Notes under the pieces: generated by a model
The model's input: only the letters and a program-made list of their open reading frames with translations
Told to the model about the DNA's origin: nothing
Database searches by the model: none
Shown here: positions 9,448 through 18,698 of the stretch, in pieces
Layout of the letters: each line of letters begins with the position of its first letter
Numbering within the stretch: the first letter of the stretch is position 1
Program-made: the position numbers and the translations under genes
Source of the DNA: an uncultured Roseburia sp.
GTDB lineage: Bacteria > Bacillota > Clostridia > Lachnospirales > Lachnospiraceae
Length of the DNA: 46,218 nucleotides
Assembly: GCA_900539115.1 (NCBI GenBank)
Contig: UQAQ01000023.1
Span: forward strand, 1-46,218
Reading direction: 5' to 3'

Positions 9448-12400
9448 TTACGCATTTTGCTTCTGCGTCGCATAAAACGCTTCGATCAATGCCTGCTCAT
9501 TGCTGAGACCTTTTTCTTCCATGATCGCGATCTGCTGCATCATGTTTTTGTAATCATGTGGAATGATCTTTTTGAACTTCGGAAGGTAATCTTTGAAGTT
9601 CTCCAAAATCTCTTTTCCTTTTTCTGAGCCGGTTGCTTTCACATGGGCTTCGATCATATCTTTCAGCTGCATAACGTCATATTTGTTGGAAACGGCTTCG
9701 GAAGAAACCAGTGTCTTGTTCAGTTTCAGATACAGATCACTGTTTTCGTCCAAAACATAAGCGATTCCACCACTCATACCAGCGGCAAAGTTTTTACCGG
9801 TCGGTCCGAGGATAACCACGCATCCACCTGTCATATATTCACATCCGTGGTCACCCACTCCTTCGACAACAGCGTGTACACCGGAGTTTCTTACACAGAA
9901 ACGCTCGCCTGCCACACCGTTGATATAAGCGGTACCACTTGTCGCACCATACAATGCCACGTTTCCGATGACAATGTTGTCTTCCGCTTTATACTGGACA
10001 TGAGAAGGTGGAAATACGATCAATTTACCACCGGACAAGCCTTTTCCGAAGTAATCGTTGCTGTCTCCTTCGAGCTGCAATGTCAGTCCTTTTGGAATAA
10101 AGGCTCCAAAACTCTGTCCACCGCTTCCCTGACACTCGATCACAAACGTATCTTCTTCGACATTGTCACCAAGCTGCTTTGTAATCTCGGACCCAAGGAT
10201 CGTTCCCAGCGAACGGTCGGTATTGGTTACTTTTGCCTGAATGGTCTTTGGTTCGCCACTCTTTAAGTTCTCTGCAAATTTCTTTAAGAAAACTTTTTCA
10301 TCAATCGTTTTATTTAATTTAAAATCATAAATGTCTTTGCGGTTAAATTTGTTTTTCTTTTCTTTTACAAATGGGTTGTTGATGATCGCGGACAGATCCA
10401 GTTTGCCGGCACGTTCCATATCAAGGTCATCTCTTACCTTCAAAAGATCGGTACGTCCTACCAGTTCATCCAGTGTCTGTACTCCAAATTTTGCCATCAA
10501 CTCACGAACTTCTTCTGCGATAAACTTCATGAAGTTCTCTACGTATTCCGGTTTTCCTCGGAAACGCTTCCGAAGTTCCGGATTCTGTGTTGCCACACCA
10601 ACCGGGCAGGTATCGAGGTTACATACACGCATCATAACGCATCCCATTGTGACAAGCGGTGCTGTCGCGAAACCAAATTCTTCGGCACCAAGAAGGGCTG
10701 CTACCATGACATCGCGGCCGGTCATCAATTTACCGTCTGTCTCGATCACTACTTTCGAACGAAGTCCGTTCATCAAAAGGGTCTGATGTGTCTCTGCCAG
10801 ACCCAGTTCCCAAGGAAGTCCGGCATTGTGGATGGAACTTCCCGGAGCAGCTCCGGTACCACCGTCGTATCCGGAGATCAGTACAACTTCGGCTCCTGCT
10901 TTTGCTACACCGGCAGCGACGGTACCTACGCCTGCTTCCGATACCAATTTCACGGAAATTCTTGCATCCTGGTTTGAATTCTTCAAATCATAGATCAACT
11001 GTGCCAAATCCTCGATCGAATAAATATCATGATGAGGTGGCGGCGAGATCAGGGACACACCCGGTGTCGAATGTCTCGTCTTCGCGATCCATGGATATAC
11101 TTTTTTGCCCGGAAGATGTCCACCTTCGCCCGGTTTTGCTCCCTGTGCCATCTTGATCTGAATCTCTTTGGCACTTACGAGATATCTGGAAGTTACACCA
11201 AAACGTCCGGAAGCCACCTGCTTGATCGCGGAGCAGCGGTTTACGCCGTCTTTACCGATAGTAAGTCGTTCCAAACTCTCTCCACCTTCACCACTATTGG
11301 ATTTTCCATGGAGATGGTTCATTGCGATCGCCAGTGTCTCGTGGGCTTCCTGTGAAATGGAACCATAAGACATCGCACCGGTTTTAAATCGTTTGACGAT
11401 CTCATCTACACTTTCTACTTTGGAAAGCGGAATTCCCTTTTTCGGGAAGTTAAATGTGAGAAGACTTCGAAGGTTCATATACAGATCCTCTCTGTCAATC
11501 TCATCGGAATATTCTTTAAACATCTGATAGTTGCCGGTTCTTGTGGCTTCTTGCAGCAGATGAATGGTTTTCGGATTATACAAATGTTCTTCTTTTCCGC
11601 TGCGGCTCTTGTGGTTTCCAATACTATCAAGCGTAATATCAGTACCAAGTTCCAATGGATCAAATGCTTTATCATGAAGCATTTCTACCTGGTTCTGGAT
11701 ATCTTCGATACCAAGTCCACCGATTCTGGAAACCGTTCCGGTAAAATATTTATCAATAAAATCTTTCGACAATCCGATGGCTTCAAAGATTTTTGCTCCC
11801 TGATATGACTGAATCGTAGAAATTCCCATCTTGGAGGCAATCTTTACGATACCATGCAGGATTGCTGAGTTATAATCGTCTACGGCGGCATAATAATCTT
11901 TGTCAAGCATGCCATTGTCGATGAGTGTATTGATCGTATCCAATGCAAGATATGGGTTGACGGCTGTCGCACCAAATCCGAGAAGCGTTGCAAAATGATG
12001 AACTTCTCTCGGCTCTGCACTCTCTAAGATCATGGAAAGTGAAGTTCTCTTTTTCGTAGTGACAAGGTGCTGCTGCATCGCTGATACGGCAAGCAGTGCC
12101 GGGATTGCCACATGATTTTCATCCACACCGCGGTCGGACAGGATCAGCACATTAGCTCCCTCTTTGTAAGCACGATCCGCTTCCAGATACAAGTGGTCGA
12201 TGGCTTTTTTCAAAGACGTGTTTTTATAATACGTAATCGGAATGACAGCGACTTTGAATCCTTCCACTTTCATGGATTTGATCTTCAAAAGGTCAGTATT
12301 TGTCAAAATCGGATTCTCAATCTTTAACGCATGGCAGTTTTCTGCTTTTTCTTCCAGCAGGTTGCCGGCGTCTCCGATATATACGGTGGTCGAAGTAACG

Positions 12401-14010
12401 ACTTCCTCACGTATTGCATCGATTGGCGGGTTGGTTACCTGTGCAAACAGCTGTTTAAAGTAATTATACAATGGCTGTGGCTGTTTGCTGAGTGCAGCAA
12501 GCGGCGTATCATGTCCCATTGCGGAGATTGGCTCTGTTCCATTTTTTGCCATTGGAAGGATTTCATTTTTCACTTCCTCATACGTATAACCAAATGCCTT
12601 GCGCAGGCGAAGACTTTCTTCATGGTTATAAGTATCTACTCGTTTATTTGGAATCGTAAGATCTTTCAAGCGAACCAGATTCGTGTCTAACCACTCTCCA
12701 TATGGCTGGCTGGATGCATATTTTTCTTTTAATTCGTCATCATCGATCAGTTTTCCTTTGACCGTATCGACAAGAAGCATTTTTCCCGGACGAAGACGGT
12801 CTTTTTTAACAACGTGTTCTTCGCTGATCGGCATTACTCCAACCTCGGAAGAAAGAATCAGCTGGTCGTCATCTGTAATATAGTATCTTGATGGACGAAG
12901 GCCATTTCTGTCAAGCACGGCACCCATAATGTCTCCGTCGGAGAAAAGAATCGAAGCCGGTCCGTCCCATGGCTCCATCATGGTTGCATAATATTGGTAA
13001 AAGTCTTTTTTCTTTTCACTGATATAACGGTTATTTGCCCATGGTTCCGGAATGGTTATCATGACCGCAAGCGGAAGTTCCATGCCACTCATCACCAAAA
13101 ATTCCAGCGTATTGTCTAACATTGCGGAGTCCGATCCCTCAGTATTAACAACCGGAAGGACTTTGTGAAGTTCTCCTCTCAGATGATCGGATTCCATCGT
13201 CTCTTCACGGGCAAGCATCTTATCGGCATTACCGCGGATCGTATTGATTTCTCCGTTGTGTACGATAAAGCGGTTTGGATGAGCACGCTGCCAGCTTGGC
13301 TGTGTGTTTGTACTAAATCTGGAATGTACCATAGCGATCGCCGATTCATAATCCACATCCTGCAGATCATCAAAGAACAATCGCAGCTGGGATACCAGAA
13401 ACATTCCTTTGTATACGATCGTGCGGCTCGAAAGGGATACTACATACGTATTTTCATTGGACTGTTCAAATACTCTTCGTGCAATATATAATTTGCGGTC
13501 AAATTCCAGTCCTTTTTCTACCTGCTCCGGTTTCTTAATGAAACACTGCATGATGTAAGGCATACATTCTACCGCTGTTTTTCCTAAAATCGAAGGAGCG
13601 ATCGGTACTTTTCTCCATCCTAAAAATTCAAGACCTTCTTTATCTACAATTGTCTCAAACATTTTCTTTGCCTGATTTCTGCGAAGTTCATCCTGTGGGA
13701 AGAAGAACATTCCTACCGCATACTCTCTTTCTTCGCCAATCTCTATTCCCATCTGTGTGGCAATCTTTTTGAAGAATTTATGTGAGATCTGAAGCATGAT
13801 TCCTACTCCGTCTCCTGTCTTTCCTTCGCCATCTTTTCCTGCTCGATGCTCAAGATGTGCTACGATTTCCAATGCATTCTTAACGGTATCGTGTGTTTTC
13901 TTTCCCTTTATATTTACAATCGCTCCGATACCGCAATTGTCATGTTCAAATCTCGGGTGATACATACCGAGCGCTTTTCGTTTTGACTCTTCTACATATT
14001 GACCACTCAT
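9448..14010 (-). CDS. gltB: Glutamate synthase large subunit
   Basis: 1520 residues. It transfers the amide nitrogen of glutamine to 2-oxoglutarate, giving two glutamates. A 25-residue propeptide precedes Cys26 (HDNCGIGA), the N-terminal nucleophile of the glutamine amidotransferase domain. This is followed by the central domain, the FMN-binding synthase domain with the 3Fe-4S Cys cluster CVMMRVCNLDTCPVG, and the C-terminal GXGXG beta-helix (GGKLIVFPP, GNVALYGATSG, YMTGGCVVILGPTG). The ATG is preceded by GGAGG. The gene opens the gltBD-glnA-ANTAR-carAB run and has its own promoter and a terminator-like leader at 14063-14161. Confidence 0.97.
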   Translation of the reverse strand: MSGQYVEESKRKALGMYHPRFEHDNCGIGAIVNIKGKKTHDTVKNALEIVAHLEHRAGKDGEGKTGDGVGIMLQISHKFFKKIATQMGIEIGEEREYAVGMFFFPQDELRRNQAKKMFETIVDKEGLEFLGWRKVPIAPSILGKTAVECMPYIMQCFIKKPEQVEKGLEFDRKLYIARRVFEQSNENTYVVSLSSRTIVYKGMFLVSQLRLFFDDLQDVDYESAIAMVHSRFSTNTQPSWQRAHPNRFIVHNGEINTIRGNADKMLAREETMESDHLRGELHKVLPVVNTEGSDSAMLDNTLEFLVMSGMELPLAVMITIPEPWANNRYISEKKKDFYQYYATMMEPWDGPASILFSDGDIMGAVLDRNGLRPSRYYITDDDQLILSSEVGVMPISEEHVVKKDRLRPGKMLLVDTVKGKLIDDDELKEKYASSQPYGEWLDTNLVRLKDLTIPNKRVDTYNHEESLRLRKAFGYTYEEVKNEILPMAKNGTEPISAMGHDTPLAALSKQPQPLYNYFKQLFAQVTNPPIDAIREEVVTSTTVYIGDAGNLLEEKAENCHALKIENPILTNTDLLKIKSMKVEGFKVAVIPITYYKNTSLKKAIDHLYLEADRAYKEGANVLILSDRGVDENHVAIPALLAVSAMQQHLVTTKKRTSLSMILESAEPREVHHFATLLGFGATAVNPYLALDTINTLIDNGMLDKDYYAAVDDYNSAILHGIVKIASKMGISTIQSYQGAKIFEAIGLSKDFIDKYFTGTVSRIGGLGIEDIQNQVEMLHDKAFDPLELGTDITLDSIGNHKSRSGKEEHLYNPKTIHLLQEATRTGNYQMFKEYSDEIDREDLYMNLRSLLTFNFPKKGIPLSKVESVDEIVKRFKTGAMSYGSISQEAHETLAIAMNHLHGKSNSGEGGESLERLTIGKDGVNRCSAIKQVASGRFGVTSRYLVSAKEIQIKMAQGAKPGEGGHLPGKKVYPWIAKTRHSTPGVSLISPPPHHDIYSIEDLAQLIYDLKNSNQDARISVKLVSEAGVGTVAAGVAKAGAEVVLISGYDGGTGAAPGSSIHNAGLPWELGLAETHQTLLMNGLRSKVVIETDGKLMTGRDVMVAALLGAEEFGFATAPLVTMGCVMMRVCNLDTCPVGVATQNPELRKRFRGKPEYVENFMKFIAEEVRELMAKFGVQTLDELVGRTDLLKVRDDLDMERAGKLDLSAIINNPFVKEKKNKFNRKDIYDFKLNKTIDEKVFLKKFAENLKSGEPKTIQAKVTNTDRSLGTILGSEITKQLGDNVEEDTFVIECQGSGGQSFGAFIPKGLTLQLEGDSNDYFGKGLSGGKLIVFPPSHVQYKAEDNIVIGNVALYGATSGTAYINGVAGERFCVRNSGVHAVVEGVGDHGCEYMTGGCVVILGPTGKNFAAGMSGGIAYVLDENSDLYLKLNKTLVSSEAVSNKYDVMQLKDMIEAHVKATGSEKGKEILENFKDYLPKFKKIIPHDYKNMMQQIAIMEEKGLSNEQALIEAFYATQKQNA

Positions 14011-14062
14011 AGTAATCCTCCATTCTTGACATTAGTTTGCCGCTCTAAAGCGACTTGTTTGT

Positions 14063-14121
14063 AAAAAAAGAAGACGTCAAAGAAAATGTGCAATTTAGGG
14101 CACATCTCCCTTTGACGTCTT
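14063..14121 (-). terminator. Terminator-like hairpin in the gltB leader (possible attenuator)
   Basis: On the minus strand a perfect 12-bp stem (AAGACGTCAAAG with CTTTGACGTCTT), enclosing a second stem (ATGTGC with GCACAT), is followed by a seven-T run. It is a textbook intrinsic terminator, but it lies between a good promoter (14133-14161) and gltB, about 55 bp before the start codon. It could therefore attenuate gltB, or simply end read-through from argD. The attenuator reading is supported by the promoter position and by the ANTAR antiterminator gene in the same operon. Confidence 0.8.
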
Positions 14122-14132
14122 TGTCTAAAGAC

Positions 14133-14161
14133 ATTATATAATATTTATTCTCAATAATCAA
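14133..14161 (-). promoter_or_regulatory. gltB promoter
   Basis: On the minus strand TTGATT (14156-14161), 17 bp, TATAAT (14133-14138). Transcription would start near 14126, only a few bases before the leader terminator. A small palindrome GTCTTT-AGAC-AAAGAC (14117-14132) sits across the start and could be an operator. No other promoter-like pair is visible between argD and gltB. Confidence 0.7.
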
Positions 14162-14168
14162 GTACTTT

Positions 14169-14211
14169 TTTGTTTTTTTAATAAAAAAGTTTAAAAACTT
14201 AAAAAAACAAA
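14169..14211 (-). terminator. AT-only inverted repeat after argD
   Basis: A perfect 13-bp inverted repeat made only of A, T and one G/C (TTTGTTTTTTTAA and its complement) begins 7 bp after the argD stop. It may end or stabilise the arg transcript. It is weak as a terminator because no T run follows on the minus strand. Confidence 0.35.
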
Positions 14212-14217
14212 GTTTAA

Positions 14218-15405
14218 TCACTCGAATTCTTTCAAAACTTCCGTCAAGATCTCTGCCATCTGATCCACATGTTCCTCTTTGATAACCAATGGCGGTACAA
14301 AACGGATGACATTGGTTCCGGCAGTTAAGAGAAGAAGTCCTTTGTCCAATGCTTTCGCACAGATCTCGCCGACCGGCGCGTCGCATTCCAGTCCTCTCAT
14401 CAGTCCCATTCCGCGGGCTTCTTTTGCCACTTTGCTTCCGGCTGCGATCTCATCCAGTTTTTTCCCAAGATACTCGCCGACACGATTGACATTTTCAAGA
14501 ATATTCTTTTCTTTAAAAATGTGGTTTACTGCTACAACTGCCGCACTTGCCAGAGGATTTCCTCCAAAGGTCGTACCGTGGTCACCCGGTACAAGGGCTT
14601 TTGCCACGTCTGTCTTTGCCGCAAAAGCGCCGACAACGATTCCATTTCCAATTCCTTTCGCCATCGTTACGATGTCCGGCCGGATGCCATACTGCTGGTA
14701 AGCAAACATTTTTCCGGTTCTTCCCATACCACACTGTACTTCATCGCAAATCATCATGATATCATGCTCGGTACAGAGGTCACGGATTCCCTGCAAAAAT
14801 TCTTTGTCTGCCGGATAAATGCCGCCTTCACCCTGAACCGCCTCTACGATAATGGCATAGGTTTTATCGTTAATGTAATTCTTTACACTATCCAAATCGT
14901 TGTAATCGGCAAAATGAACGCCGGAAATAAGCGGAGCAAACGGCGCACGGTATTTTTCTGTTCCTGTTACGGACAACGCCCCCATACTTCTTCCATGAAA
15001 TGCTTTATTCATAGAAATGACTTCGTGACGTTCTTCATGTCCCTGCATGATCGCATATTTTCTTGCCAGCTTCAAAGCTCCTTCATTGGCCTCTGTACCG
15101 CTGTTTGCCATAAACACTTTGTCCATTCCGGTCGCCTCTGCCAGACATTTTGCTGCCTGCATCAATGGCTCCGAGTAGAAATAATTGGAAAAATGTGTCG
15201 CCTTATCAATCTGGGCTTTCAATGCATTTTTGAATTCCTCATCGCTGTAGCCAAGCGCACATACGGCGATTCCTGCGCCAAAATCAAGATATTTTTTTCC
15301 TTCGGTATCTACCAGATACACGTCTTCGCCATGATCCATTGCTACCGGATACCGATTGTAGGAATGAATCAGATATTTTTCAGATTCTTCAATTAATGTA
15401 TTCAT
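14218..15405 (-). CDS. argD: Acetylornithine aminotransferase
   Basis: 395 residues. A class III PLP aminotransferase converting N-acetylglutamate semialdehyde to N-acetylornithine. NSGTEANEGALKLAR (about 101) binds the cofactor phosphate, DEVQCGMGRTG carries the PLP-ring Asp221, and Lys250 in TMAKGIGNG is the Schiff-base lysine. The ATG has an AGGAG site and lies 12 bp after argB. It is the last gene of the lipoprotein-argCJBD operon. Related class III aminotransferases exist (ornithine, GABA), but the operon context settles the assignment. Confidence 0.96.
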   Translation of the reverse strand: MNTLIEESEKYLIHSYNRYPVAMDHGEDVYLVDTEGKKYLDFGAGIAVCALGYSDEEFKNALKAQIDKATHFSNYFYSEPLMQAAKCLAEATGMDKVFMANSGTEANEGALKLARKYAIMQGHEERHEVISMNKAFHGRSMGALSVTGTEKYRAPFAPLISGVHFADYNDLDSVKNYINDKTYAIIVEAVQGEGGIYPADKEFLQGIRDLCTEHDIMMICDEVQCGMGRTGKMFAYQQYGIRPDIVTMAKGIGNGIVVGAFAAKTDVAKALVPGDHGTTFGGNPLASAAVVAVNHIFKEKNILENVNRVGEYLGKKLDEIAAGSKVAKEARGMGLMRGLECDAPVGEICAKALDKGLLLLTAGTNVIRFVPPLVIKEEHVDQMAEILTEVLKEFE

Positions 15406-15417
15406 ACGTCTGCTCCT

Positions 15418-16320
15418 TTACTCTGTCTCATGATGGTACAAATTTGTCTCATTTCCAATAATTGCCGTTCCGATACCTTTCTTCGTATAGAACTCAAGCA
15501 GGAGACAATGTTCTCTTCTTCCGTCCAAAATATGTACACGGTTTACGCCCTGTTCTACGGCTTCAATACAGTTACGTATTTTCGGAAGCATTCCGCCACC
15601 GATAAAACCGTCCTCGATCATTTTATGCGCTTCATCCAGTGTCAGCACGGAAACCAGTGTCGATGGATCGTCCGCATCTTTGCAAACACCTTCGATGTCA
15701 GTCATAAATACCAATTTCTCCGCTTTCATGGATTTTGCAATTGCGCAGGCAGCATCGTCCGCATTGATATTGTACGCCTTATAATCATCTCCAAGTCCGA
15801 TTGGTGCAATGATCGGCACGAAATCATTTTCCAAAAGAGTGTCGATCAATTCAGAATTGACTTCTTTCACATCTCCGACGTAACCGATATCTTTGCCGTT
15901 TGCTGTCTTTTTGTCACAGCGAAGGGTTCCACCGTCTTTCCCACTGATGCCGGCTGCTCTCACACCAAGTTTTTCCATCATCTGTACCAGATGCTTATTT
16001 ACCTTATTTAAAACCATCTCTGCCACTTCCATCGTGTCATCGTCTGTCACGCGGAGTCCTTCGACAAATTCCGGTTCTTTTCCCATCAGGCGCACCCATT
16101 TGCTGATTTCTTTTCCACCGCCATGTACAATGATCGGCTTCATTCCCACCAGTTTCAAAAGTGCCACGTCTTTGATCACACTCTGCTGCAGTTTTTCATC
16201 CAGCATCGCGCTTCCGCCGTATTTTACAACGACTTTTTTATTGTTGAAATCGCGAATATAAGGCAGTGCCTCGATCAATGTCTCCGCTTTTATCAATACA
16301 TCATTTAATTTATCGTCCAT
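15418..16320 (-). CDS. argB: Acetylglutamate kinase
   Basis: 300 residues from the ATG at 16320 (MDDKLNDVLIKAETLIEALPYI), which matches the usual family N-terminus; an in-frame ATG at 16341 is possible. It phosphorylates N-acetylglutamate and is usually the arginine-inhibited step in the acetyl-cycle pathway. KYGGSAM (about 36-42) is the phosphate-binding Lys/Gly motif, HGGGKEIS binds ATP, and NADDAACAIA binds substrate. The N-terminal helix typical of arginine-sensitive hexameric enzymes is present. It sits between argJ and argD with short gaps. Confidence 0.95.
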   Translation of the reverse strand: MDDKLNDVLIKAETLIEALPYIRDFNNKKVVVKYGGSAMLDEKLQQSVIKDVALLKLVGMKPIIVHGGGKEISKWVRLMGKEPEFVEGLRVTDDDTMEVAEMVLNKVNKHLVQMMEKLGVRAAGISGKDGGTLRCDKKTANGKDIGYVGDVKEVNSELIDTLLENDFVPIIAPIGLGDDYKAYNINADDAACAIAKSMKAEKLVFMTDIEGVCKDADDPSTLVSVLTLDEAHKMIEDGFIGGGMLPKIRNCIEAVEQGVNRVHILDGRREHCLLLEFYTKKGIGTAIIGNETNLYHHETE

Positions 16321-16353
16321 TTCCTCTTGCCTTTCTTCCATATTTTAACAGTG

Positions 16354-17577
16354 TTACGAACGGTAGTCCGCATTGATCTTAATATAATCATACGTAAGAT
16401 CACAGCCCCAAGCTGTCGCACTGCATTCGCCCTGCTTCATGTCGCATACTAACGTTACTTTGTCCATTCCCATCATTTCCGTAGCTTTTTCTTCGGAATA
16501 GTCGGTAAGGACACCGTCCTTGATCCAAACCATTTCCTCGCCGCCTGCCTGCAATGTCAGGTCTACAACTTCCGGATCAAATTCTACACCGGCATAGCCA
16601 AGCGCGCAGAGCACACGGCCACAGTTTGCGTCTTTTCCATAAATCGCCGTCTTTACAAGATTCGAAGAAATCACGGATTTACTCAAGGTAACCGCATCTT
16701 GTTTTGTCTTTGTTCCTTTTACAATTACTTCCAAAAGACGGGTGCATCCTTCGCCGTCTCCTGCCATTTTCTTGGCAAGATCGGTTGCTACATACGAAAC
16801 GGCTTCATAAAGTGCATTGTATTCTTTGGTGTCTTTTTTGATTTCCTCTGCCCCGGCTGCTCCATTTGCCAAAAGCACGCAGGTATCATTGGTGGAAGTG
16901 TCTCGGTCTACCGAGATCATATTAAAGGAATCTGCTACGATCTCGCGAAGCATTCCCTGAAGCACCTCATGACTTACTTTTGCATCCGTCGTAATAACGC
17001 TGAGCATCGTCGCCATATTCGGATGAATCATACCGGAACCCTTGCTCATTCCACCGACGGTAATCGTCGAGCCATCCTGTTCAAACGTAACGGCACATTC
17101 TTTCGGAATCGTATCCGTCGTCATAATGGCTCTGGCTGCATCTTTCGCCCCCTGGCGGTCCGTTGTCAGGGCATCTTTCAAAAGCGGTGCTCCTTTGCGG
17201 ATCGGTGCCATACGAAGCTGCATCCCGATGACTCCGGTGGATGCCGTCAATACTTCTTCCGGCACGATACCAAGTACCTTTGCGATTTCCGATGCCATCT
17301 CATAATTGTACTCTTTTCCTTCTTTTCCGGTCGCCGCATTCGCAATTCCGCTGTTTAAAACGACCGCACGGACATGATGTCCACCCTCAACGATCTCTTT
17401 ATCCCAAATAACCGGAGCCGCTTTTACTACATTTGTAGTAAAGGTTCCTGCCGCATTTGCCGGTTCGGCAGAAAATACAAGTGCCATATCTTTTCGGTTT
17501 TCATATTTGATCCCTGCCTCTATTCCGGACGCCTCATATCCTTTTGGTGCATTTACACCACCATCTATTCTCTGCAT
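16354..17577 (-). CDS. argJ: Bifunctional ornithine acetyltransferase / N-acetylglutamate synthase
   Basis: 407 residues. It moves the acetyl group from N-acetylornithine to glutamate (acetyl cycle) and may also use acetyl-CoA. The self-cleavage site is intact: SGMIHPNMAT-MLS, with Thr190 as the new N-terminal nucleophile of the beta chain. TASTGVIG forms the oxyanion region. It lies 62 bp downstream of argC in the ArgR-type operon. Its presence explains why no argA or argE is needed nearby. Confidence 0.96.
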   Translation of the reverse strand: MQRIDGGVNAPKGYEASGIEAGIKYENRKDMALVFSAEPANAAGTFTTNVVKAAPVIWDKEIVEGGHHVRAVVLNSGIANAATGKEGKEYNYEMASEIAKVLGIVPEEVLTASTGVIGMQLRMAPIRKGAPLLKDALTTDRQGAKDAARAIMTTDTIPKECAVTFEQDGSTITVGGMSKGSGMIHPNMATMLSVITTDAKVSHEVLQGMLREIVADSFNMISVDRDTSTNDTCVLLANGAAGAEEIKKDTKEYNALYEAVSYVATDLAKKMAGDGEGCTRLLEVIVKGTKTKQDAVTLSKSVISSNLVKTAIYGKDANCGRVLCALGYAGVEFDPEVVDLTLQAGGEEMVWIKDGVLTDYSEEKATEMMGMDKVTLVCDMKQGECSATAWGCDLTYDYIKINADYRS

Positions 17578-17639
17578 ACGATTAACCTCATTTCTATATT
17601 CTAAATTTTAACGCAACGTGCCAAATAAAATACTTCTTA

Positions 17640-18683
17640 TCACGGGAATACCGGCACAAGACGAAGTCCTTCTGCCTCATCCAGTCCAAACAACAGGTTC
17701 ATATTCTGAACTGCCTGTCCTGCTGCGCCCTTGGTAATATTATCCATGGCACCCATCATGATGACACGACCGGTACGCTCGTCCACTTTCGGGCTGACAT
17801 CAACAAAGTTACTGCCTTCTACCCAGCGTGTTTCCGGACAGACACCATCATTTAATACACGTACAAAATATTCGTCCTTGTAAGCTTCTTCATATGCTTT
17901 ACGAACCATTTCTTTTGTCACACCCGGATTTAATTTTGCATAAGCCGTAATGAGAATGCCACGATTCATCGGAATCAAATGTGGGGTAAAATTGATCATT
18001 ACCGGTTTTCCTGCCGCATAGCCAAGCTGTTCCTCAATCTCAGGTGTATGACGGTGTGTCGCCACCCCGTATGCCTTAATATTTTCATTCACTTCACAAT
18101 ACAAGTTTGGAATCTTTGCTCCACGACCGGCTCCGCTTGTACCGGATTTGGCATCAATGATCAGCGTATCGGTGTCAATATATCCATTTTTTACCATTGG
18201 ATAAATGGAAAGCGTCGAGCAGGTCGGATAACATCCCGGATTTGCGATCAGGCGTGTACCTTTGATCTTCTCCCGGTTCAACTCACAGAGTCCATATACA
18301 GCCTCTCCGATAAACTGTTTGCTCTTATGTTCGATACCATACCATTTTTCATATACATCGACATCTTTAATACGGAAATCCGCACTCAGATCAATCACTT
18401 TACAATTTGACAAAATCTCTTCATCGAGAACCGAGGCAAGATATCCCTGCGGCGTCGCCGTAAAGATCACGTCTGCCTGCTTACTTAATTCATGAAGATC
18501 ATCGCCTTTACATACATTTTCAACGATCTGAAACATGTTTCCAAAAACAGCACTGAATTTTTCATCGACATAGCTTCGTGAACCATACCATACAATCTCT
18601 GCCTCTTTGTGCTGCAATAACAATCTTACCAATTCCTGGCCCGCATAACCGGTCGAGCCGATAATACCTACTTTAATCATCAT
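17640..18683 (-). CDS. argC: N-acetyl-gamma-glutamyl-phosphate reductase
   Basis: 347 residues. NADPH-dependent reduction of N-acetylglutamyl phosphate to the semialdehyde. The Rossmann motif GIIGSTGYAGQELVRLL is at 6-22, and catalytic Cys151 lies in ANPGCYPT. Two ATGs in a row (18683, 18680) could both serve; AAAAGAGG is the ribosome site. It begins 15 bp after the lipoprotein gene with no terminator between them, so both are on one transcript. Confidence 0.96.
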   Translation of the reverse strand: MMIKVGIIGSTGYAGQELVRLLLQHKEAEIVWYGSRSYVDEKFSAVFGNMFQIVENVCKGDDLHELSKQADVIFTATPQGYLASVLDEEILSNCKVIDLSADFRIKDVDVYEKWYGIEHKSKQFIGEAVYGLCELNREKIKGTRLIANPGCYPTCSTLSIYPMVKNGYIDTDTLIIDAKSGTSGAGRGAKIPNLYCEVNENIKAYGVATHRHTPEIEEQLGYAAGKPVMINFTPHLIPMNRGILITAYAKLNPGVTKEMVRKAYEEAYKDEYFVRVLNDGVCPETRWVEGSNFVDVSPKVDERTGRVIMMGAMDNITKGAAGQAVQNMNLLFGLDEAEGLRLVPVFP

Positions 18684-18698
18684 TTAGCCTCTTTTCTA

